A DNA stretch of 64,000 nt from positions 372,001 through 436,000 of the forward strand of contig CM041109.1 in the NCBI GenBank assembly GCA_023079485.1, in the 5' to 3' direction. A model generated the notes under the pieces. That model searched no databases. It worked only from the letters and a program-made list of their open reading frames with translations, and was not told the DNA's origin. Shown here one piece after another: positions 53,201 through 62,200 of the stretch (the stretch's first letter is position 1; each line of letters opens with the position of its first letter). The DNA comes from Archilochus colubris. Lineage: Eukaryota; Chordata; Aves; Apodiformes; Trochilidae. The position numbers were made by a program, and so were the translations under genes.

Positions 53201-56200
53201 TCTGCTGGACCTGGGGTGAATCTTGGCTGTTAAACACCCCAGGCAGAGAGCAGGGGGGCTCCTCAGTGTGGGGGGGACACCACAAGCCCCTACCCATGGC
53301 ACCATCACTTGCCAGACTCCTGCTCCATCCTCCCCCATCTCCTCTCCTCCTCCATCCTCCTCCATCTCTCTCCTTCATCCTCCCACATCACCTTTCCTCC
53401 TCCATCCTCACCCCCATCATCTCTCCCTCTCCATCCTTTCCCACCACGTCTCCACCTCCATCTTCCCCCATCTCCCTCCTCCATCTCTCTCCTCCATCCT
53501 CCTCCATCCTCCCATCATCTCTCTCCTCCTCCATCCTCCATCTCCCTCCTCCCCATCCTCCCCCCAGACAGAGGTGGCACAGACAGAGGTGGCACAGACA
53601 GAGGTGGCACAGACAGAGGTGGCACAGACAGAGGTGGCACAGACAGAGGTGGCACAGACAGAGGTGGCACAGACAGAGGTGGCACAGACAGAGGTGGCTG
53701 ATGTCACCTGGATCCTGGTGGCCGCCGGGTGCTGCTCCCTCAGGAGGTGGCACCGGGCACTGAATTCCCTGCGGATCAGGAACCCCCGGAGCCGGGCCTG
53801 GAGCTTCACCAGGAAAGCCTCGTGGGACACCCAGAGGTGCCACCGGTCCCGTGCAGCTGTCACTCGGGTGACAACCAACTGCCAGGACACCAGGAACAGG
53901 GTGAACCCCAGCAATGTCACCAGCACCCCTTGAGCCCCACAGATCCCCCCCCAGACCTGGATCTCCTCTCTGCTCAGGTGGGTGGCACTGAGGTTGTCAC
54001 CTCCTGGGTGCTCCCAGCTGCCCTCCAGGCTCTGCAGGCTCAGGTAGAATTTGGTCCCATCCCTCAGGGTGTGCTGGACCCAAGCTGCCTTCCCACAGCC
54101 TGCAAAAACCCAGAGGGAGGGTGCTGCTCCCACCCAAAATGGGCTGGGATGCTCCCTCAGAGGGTTGTTGGGGGGGAGGTTTGGTTGGGTTTTTTTGGAA
54201 GTGTCAAAGGTTTTGGGGTTTTGGTTGTTTTGGTTTTTTTTTACCTTCTTGTCTCTTGGTGGCCAGCAGAGCTGCCAGCTGGTCCTGGTACTCCTGGGCA
54301 CAGGCAGCCACCACCCCACGCAGGGCCACGGAGGGGTTGAGCAGCACCCGGAGGGTTTGGGTCACCCGTCCCTCCCGGATGGCCTGGTTGATGGCAGCAG
54401 TGCCCAGAGCCACTGGAGGAGGGCAGGGAGCTGGGGTCAGCCCCTTGTCACCTCCCCAAGGAACCAGGGGAAGGGGAGAACTCACTGCTCCGGGCTGCCA
54501 GTGTGTCCTGGTTGGCCCTGCAGACCCCTGCCTGGATCTCTGCCCACCAGAGCATGGCTCCTGCATCTGCTGTGGTCTGCAAGGAGGGAGGGAGGAGGAG
54601 AAAGGATGGAGGAGAAATTATGTGGGAGGATGGAGGAGGATGGGGGAGGAGGAGGAGAGATGGGGGGGAGGAGGAGAGGTGATGGGGGGAGGGAGGAGAG
54701 GTGATGGGGGGAGGGAGGAGAGGTGATGGGGGGAGGGAGGAGAGGTGATGGGGGGAGGGAGGAGAGGTGATGGGGGAGAGGAGAGAGATGGGGGGAGGAG
54801 AGAGATGGGGGAGGGTAGAGAGATGGTGGGGAGGAGAGAGATGGGGGGGAGGAGAGAGATGGGGGGGAGGAGAGAGATGGGGGGGAGGAGAGAGATGGGG
54901 GGGAGGAGAGAGATGGGGGGGAGGAGAGAGATGGGGGGGAGGAGAGAGATGGGGGGGAGGAGAGAGATGGGGGGGAGGAGAGAGATGGGGGGGAGGAGAG
55001 AGATGGGGGAGGAGAGAGATGGGGGAGGAGAGAGATGGGGGGAGGAGAGAGATGGGGGGAGGAGAGAGATGGGGAGGGAGGAGAGATGGGGGAGGGAGGA
55101 GAGATGGGGAGGAAGAGAGATGGGGGAGGAAGAGAGATGGGGGAGGAAGAGAGATGGGGGAGGAAGAGAGATGGGGGGAGGAAGAGAGATGGGGGGAGGA
55201 AGAGAGATGGGGGAGGAAGAGAGACGGGGGGGAGGAAGAGAGACGGGGGAGGAAGAGAGACGGGGGGAGGAAGAGAGACGGGGGGGGAGGAAGAGAGATG
55301 ATGGGGGGAGGAGAGAGATAATGGGGGAAGGAGAGAGATGATGGGGGAAGGAGAGAGATGATGGGGGGAGGAGAGAGATGATGGGGGGAGGAGAGAGATG
55401 ATGGGGGGAGGAGAGAGATGATGGGGGGAGGAGAGAGATGATGGGGGGAGGAGGAGAGATAGATGGGGGGAGGAGGAGAGATAGATGGGGGGAGGAGGAG
55501 AGATAGATGGGGGGAGGAGGAGAGATAGATGGGGGGAGGAGGAGAGATAGATGGGGGGAGGAGGAGAGATAGATGGGGGGAGGAGGAGAGATAGATGGGG
55601 GGAGGAGGAGAGATAGATGGGGGGAGGAGGAGAGATAGATGGGGGGAGGAGATGGGGGGAGGAGAGATGGGGAGAAATGATGTGGGAGGATGGAGGAGAG
55701 ATGGTGGGGGGAGGATGGAGCAGGAGTCTAGTGAGCCGGGCAACCCCCCAGGAGCATCCCCGTCCCCTCACACTACCCCCCCCCCAGCACCTCCTGCTCT
55801 GCAGGGTGCTGCCTTGCCCTGGGAGGAGGGCAGGGGGGGCACCAGCTGGCCCGGGGGGTCCCCTCCCAACCTCAGCTTTCAGCCTTCGTGCCCGGGTGAG
55901 GACGTGGTGGTAGCGCTGGGCAGTGGTGGAGGTGACATCAGGCAGGGCAGCTGCAGGCAGCAGGAGGGCAGCCAGGGTCTGCTGGGGGTCTGCCTGCTCC
56001 AGGGCCTCGTTGATCAGCTGGACAGCCAGGATTCCTGAGCAGGAGGGAAGGGATGTGTGGGTCAGGCCCCCCCACACCCACCCATGGGCAGTGGGAGGTT
56101 CTCCAGTGGCTCCTGGGAAGTCTGCAGGAAGCTCCTGGTTATGTTGGATGGGGCATGGAACAACCTGAGCTAGTGCAAAGTGTCCCTGGCCATGTCCCCC

Positions 56201-59200
56201 AGCCCAGGGGGAGGAACTAGATGACCTTTAGGTGCTCTACTGAATGATCTTTAAGTTCCCCTTCCAACCCAAGTCACCATCCCTGGAGTTGTTAAAAAAA
56301 AAAACCCCATGTGGATGTGGGGAGGACATGGCTCAGTTGGCTGATGGTGTTGGCAGCTGGGATTGATCTTGGATGTCTTTCCCAACCTTCTTATGATCCT
56401 ACAGTTCCATCCCCAAGCCCCACACACTCAGGACTCACTGTCATTTTCTTCTTGCACAGCTGAATTGGTTCTGGTCACACTCTCCTGAATGGTGTTCCAG
56501 CTCAGGAACTCTGGTCCTGTTGCCCTGGCTTGGCCTTTCAGCCTCAGTAAATCCTCAAAATACCTGGAGGAGAGAGCCAGGGCAACACTTGGGTGAATTT
56601 TAAGCAGGAATGGCCCTTGCCAGAGCCAGAGCCCTTCCTTTTCCCAGGGGGAGAGCCAAGGTGCAGAGCTAGGAAGCTGCTGGAACAATCCCACAGGAAG
56701 ACCAAGTCCTCTGAGCATCCCCTCCCCAAGGGCTTCCGCACACCCCCAAGCCCAGAGATCCTCTCCTCACCTCTGGGTGTTTGCCTCCTCAGCACCCGAA
56801 AGGCCCAGGGCAGGGCTGACCAGGCTGCTCCAGAGTCCATCCAGGTCCCCAGCATCCACAGCTTGGTTCACCAGTGCCACAGCTGAAAGCATCTCCACAG
56901 CCACAAACATCTCCTCCTGCACCAGCTCGCCCTGGGTGGAATCACCAAATGGTTTGGGTTGGAAGGACCTTGAGGCTCACCCAGTCCCATCCAACATCTC
57001 CAGCAGGGATGGGGCAGCCACAGCTTCCTGGGGCAACCAAGGGCTCAAGGATTTTGAGTTTTCACCCAAGGATTTCTCCCTCAGCTCTCATCTCCATCTC
57101 CTCTTTGGTTTCTGGGCTGCCAGCCCACCTTGCTTCTCATCACCCAACACCCCCAGGACCTTCTCTTCAGGGCTGCTCTCAATCCTTTCTCCTCCCAGGC
57201 TCTGTCTGGGATTGGGATTGCCCCAACCCACCTGCAGGACCTTTCTGAACTCCACAGACCCCTCTCTCCAGCCTCACCAGGTCCCTCTGGGGCAAGCAGA
57301 GCCCCTGACCCCCCTCATGCCCCCCACACCCCAACCCTCCAGCCCCAAGGAAACCTCCCCTCCCATCCTGACAGAGGCAGAGATGGGACCCAGAGCCCAT
57401 CCTGGGGGATGTGTCACCTGTGGGTGTTGGTGCTGCAGCTGGGCCAGCTGGCTCTGGTAGAGAGGGGCAGCCAGGGGGTGGACAGGGGGCAGCTGGGCCA
57501 TGGGGTCCCTCAGGGCTTCCAAGGTTTCTGTGGGATCCCCTCGTCGGAGAGCAGCATTGATCCTCCTGATGGCTCTCAGCACTGCAGGACAGAGCCAGCA
57601 GGTTGGGGTGCAGGAGGTGGCACCTCCCCTGGGGATCCCTGAGGCCACCAGCACCAGGGGGAAATGGCCCAGACAGCAGAACCTGCCCCAAAACTCCACT
57701 CACTGCCTCGCTCCTCCTCAGCCTTCTTGTTGGCTCCGAGGATTCCAACCTCCAGCTCCTCCTGCTCCAGCAGCTCCAGGTAGCCCAAATCCTGCCGTGG
57801 ACACAGGGACTCAGCTCAGAGCCTTTTGCAGGATCTGAGCTGCCTTGGGGAGGGGGAGAATTCCCTCTTGGAAGGAAATCCCTCTTCCTTCTTGGAGGGG
57901 CAGCCCCTACCAGCGCCTTCTGCTCCCGGTCCCTGCAGAGCTGCTCCAAGTAGAGGTTGAGGTTTTCCCTCTGGAGGCCCTGGAGGGCCAAGGCAGGGTC
58001 CTGCAGAGCTTGGAAAAGCCCTGAAGCATCCTGGCTCTCCAGGGCATCATCCACCTCCTCCAGAGCTCTGGTCACTAGGAGAGAAGCCACCCCCAGGTAA
58101 ATCACCCCCCAGCCCCGAGGAGCCTGCGTGGCAATAACTTGGATTTCTCCCTGGAAAAGCTGCACCCAGCCTCAGCTCCTCCCCCTCCACCAGGGTTCTG
58201 AGCTTCAGAACTTCCATTTCAGCTCTGGCCACCATCCCTAGCAGGATGTGTGACCTGGAGTCCCACCAATAAATCCTGGAGACCCCCAGGAGAGAAGGTC
58301 CAAGCTCTGCTCACCGTTCACTTTGTTGATGTTCCCTTGGATCTCAGCCTGGGTCAGACACTGCTCGTAGATGTCCTCTCCCTCAGGGATCACCTGCAGG
58401 GACTGGAGAGGGACACCCCACCCTCACCATCTGCCCAAATGCACCCCAAAAGCATCCACTGGGTCCTTGCAGCTCATTTCCCCATTCCATACCAGGAGAA
58501 ACCATTTCCCCACCACTTTCTGGGCAGCACAAAGGCTCCCAGCCTGCTTTTGGCCCAGCAAAGATGAGGACAAGCTCCAACCAAAAAGGTCCCTTCCACC
58601 TGGAAGGACCCAGCACAGCACATCAGCTCTTCCATGGGTGCCCTCTCCATGTCCTCCTTACCCTATTCCTGGCATTCCTGCCCTTTTCCAGCTTGGCCTG
58701 GTGCAGCATCTCCTGGTAGGCTCCTGCCAGCCCCTCACGCAGGTCCAGAAGCATGGCACTGGGGTTCTGGAGGGCCACCATGGTCCCTGCCACCACCCCC
58801 TGATCCACTGCTTGGTTGATGGCCAGAACTGCAGCGTGGACTGGAAGGGAAGGCAGGAGGTGAGGTGAGGCATGGGGGTTCTCTGCTGGACCTCAGGGTG
58901 GTGGCAAAAGCCACCCCACACCCAGTGCTTGGTTGCTCCTTCTCAAAGAACAAGCTGCACCCCCAAAATTTCAGTGTTTCTACATCAAACCCAAGTCCTG
59001 CAAAACCCCCCAAGGGCTGCTGGCTGGGCAGGAGCTGAGCCAGCCCTTGAGCCATGCCTGGGGCTGAGGGAGATCATCTGAGGTCATCTCCAAAGCACAG
59101 GATCAAGGAATTCTTTTGGCTGGAAAAGTTATTCCAAGATCACCCAGTCCTCCCCATCCTTGCCCAGTCCCCACCCACCCCATGTCCCTCATCCCCACAT

Positions 59201-62200
59201 CCCCAGGGCTCTGAAACCCCTCCAGGTGTGATGGGGACTCCAGCCCTGCCCTGGGGGGGGACAGGGGGGGAGAAGAAGAGATGCCAAGTGCATCAGGGCT
59301 CCCAGTGTCCTCTGCCCCACGCCCAACACCCAGGACCAGCCCCAGAAACAAAGGAGGGACCTCCAGCCCTTGGCCCCACATCCTTGACCCTAAAGGATGC
59401 TGATCAAGGGCTCAGCTCAGGAGCCAGAGGGTGAGCATTGTCTTCTTCTCTTCCTCCCTGTGCTGACCTTTCTGGAGCGAGGTGGTTCTGGTTGGATCAT
59501 CAGGTCCAACCCTTCCCCCATCCCTGCCCAGTCCCCACCACCCCATGTCCCTCATCCCCACATCTCCAGGGCTCTGAAAACCCTCCAAGGATGATGAGGA
59601 CCTGGGCCAGGCCCTGACAACCCTTTCCAGGGAGAAATTCTTCCCCAGCTCCAACCTAAACCTCCCCTGGCACAACTTGAGTTGTGCCAAAAGTTCCTCT
59701 TGTCCCATCCCTTGTCCCTTGGGAGCAGAGCCCGACCCCCCCTGGCTCCAACCTCCTCTCAGGGGGTTGCAGAGAGCCACAAGGTCTCCCCTCAGCCTCC
59801 TCTGCTCCAGGATCACCATGCCCAGGGCCCTTCTCCAGACCCTTCCCCATGTTCTTCAGACCCTTCCCTGTGTTCTCCAGCCTCCTCCTTGCTTCTCCAT
59901 GTTCTCCAGACCCTTCTCCACCTCCATTCCCTTCTCTGGATACATCCAGCCCCTCAATGTCCTTCTGGTCACCCCAAAACTGAGCCCAGGATTGGAGGTG
60001 CAGCCCCAGCAGTGCTGAGCACAGGGAACCATCCCTTCCCTCAGCTGCTCCTCCCAACTTCTCCAGCCCCTTCCCCAGCTCCATTTCCCTTCTCAGGACA
60101 CACTTCACCCCCTCCATGGCCTCCTTGTGAGAGGACCAGAACTGAGCATCTCTCAAATGGGGTTTGGGGATGGGGTTTGGGTTGGAAGGGACCCCAGAGA
60201 TCATCCCATTCCCACCCCTCACCATGGGCAGGGACCCCTCCCACAGCCTAGGGGGCTCCAAGCCCCATCCAACCTCCAACATTCCCAGGGATGGGGCAGC
60301 CACAGCTTCTGGGGGTGACCTGGGGCTCAGCACCCTCACCCCAAAGAATTTCTTTTAAAAATCTGGCTCCAGATTTGAAATCTGGGGACTGGGTTGAGGT
60401 CAATGTTTGGTGCCCCTGGATCCCCTCACCTGCTGCTTCATCCCCAGAGAGCTCCTTGGCCAAAATTCCCCCAATCCTGCTGAAGGGAGGCAGCTGGAGG
60501 CCGTATTTCCCCAGCTCCCTCTTCATGTTGTTGATCTCCTCCTCTGGAGCAGAGAACAGAGCACAGAGACACCCCCACTCAGCACCCCAACCAAAAACCA
60601 ACCAACCAACAACACAACCAACCAACAACACAACCCACCAACAACCAACCCACCAACCAACCAACCCACCAACCAACAAACCACCAACCAACAAAACCAC
60701 CAACCAACAAAACCACCGACCAGCCAACCGACCAGCCAACCGACCAGCCAACCGACCAGCCAACCGACCAGCCAACCGACCAGCCAACCGACCAGCCAAC
60801 CGACCAGCCAACCGACCAGCCAACCGACCAGCCAACCGACCAGCCAACCGACCAGCCAACCGACCAGCCAACCGACCAACCAACCGACCAACCAACCGAC
60901 CAACCAACAGACCAACCAACAGACCAACCAACAGACCAACCAACAGACCAACCAACAGACCAACCAACAGACCAACCAACCGACCAAACAACCAACAAAC
61001 CAACCAACAAACCAACCAGCAAACCAAACAACCCACCAAACAACCCACCAAACAACCCACCAAACAACCCACCAAACAACCCACCAAACAACCCACCAAA
61101 CAACCAACCAAACAACCAACCAAACAACCAACCAAACAACCAACCAAACAACCAACCAAACAACCAACCAAACAACCAGCAAACCAACCAGCAAACCAAC
61201 CAGCAAACCAACCAGCAAACCAACCAGCAAACCAACCAGCAAACCAACCAGCAAACCAACCAACAAACCAACCAACCAACCAAACAACCAACCAAACAAC
61301 CAACCAAACAACCAACCAAACAACCAACCAAACAACCAACAAACCAACCAACAAACCAACCAACAAACCAACCAACAAACCAACCAACAAACAAAAAAAA
61401 CTCAAAACAAAAAAACCCAAACCACCAAACAAAAAAAACCCAAAAAACAAACAAACAAACAAAAACCCTCCCCAAAAAAACCCCTCCCCCAAACCCTTCC
61501 TTTCCCAGCCCCACACACAGACCCCCAGTGTGGGCTTGTCAGATCCCCTCCCACCCCATTCCCATTCCCTACCTGTGAACTTGACTTTCCCATACAAATC
61601 CTGGATCTGTGGAGCCAACCCCAGCTTGAAGAGGAACAAACTGCAAGGGGAGAGCAGACACAGCCCAGCTCCAGAAATTCCCTTTTCCCAGAGCAACCCC
61701 AGAGCTGTCACCTCGGTCCCCAAGGGGCTGATGCCACCAGGGGTCCCACAAACCCCGAGTTTTGTCCCCAGGTGGGGACCGGGCACCCTGTACCTGAGGG
61801 CGTGGATGCAGTAGACCACCCGGGGCATGTTTTTTTTGTCATAGATGTCCGTGGTCTCGGGGTGGAAAATCTACCAAGGACACAAGAGACCCCAAAGTCC
61901 CTGGGGGTGAGGGTGACAAAGGATGGGGACACAAAGCCCCCCTCAAAACCCCCAAATGTCCCCCAAGTGCCCTTAGGCCCGGGGAAGGGAGGGTACCGAG
62001 GGCAGGCCCAGGTGGCTGAGGGCAGCAAGCCAGAGGTTGATGTTATCCGTGTGCCGAAAGTGGAGCCCGGATGCCTGGGAGAAAGGGAAAAAAGGGGGGG
62101 AAGAGGGATCAGGATGAACCCCCCACCCTCTTCCTCACATCCCTGGGGTCTCCCCGAACCCACCCACCCCCAGAAGCTGTGGCTGCCCCATCCCTGGGAA

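Noticed and set aside
53566..53700. Regular direct repeats resembling a CRISPR array
   Set aside because: Nine contiguous 15-bp units with no spacers, in an intron of a vertebrate gene.
54448..56077. Minus-strand frames of 431 and 531 codons rich in Ser/Pro
   Set aside because: Translation of the purine minisatellite. Only the two true IQGAP3 exons at the ends are coding.
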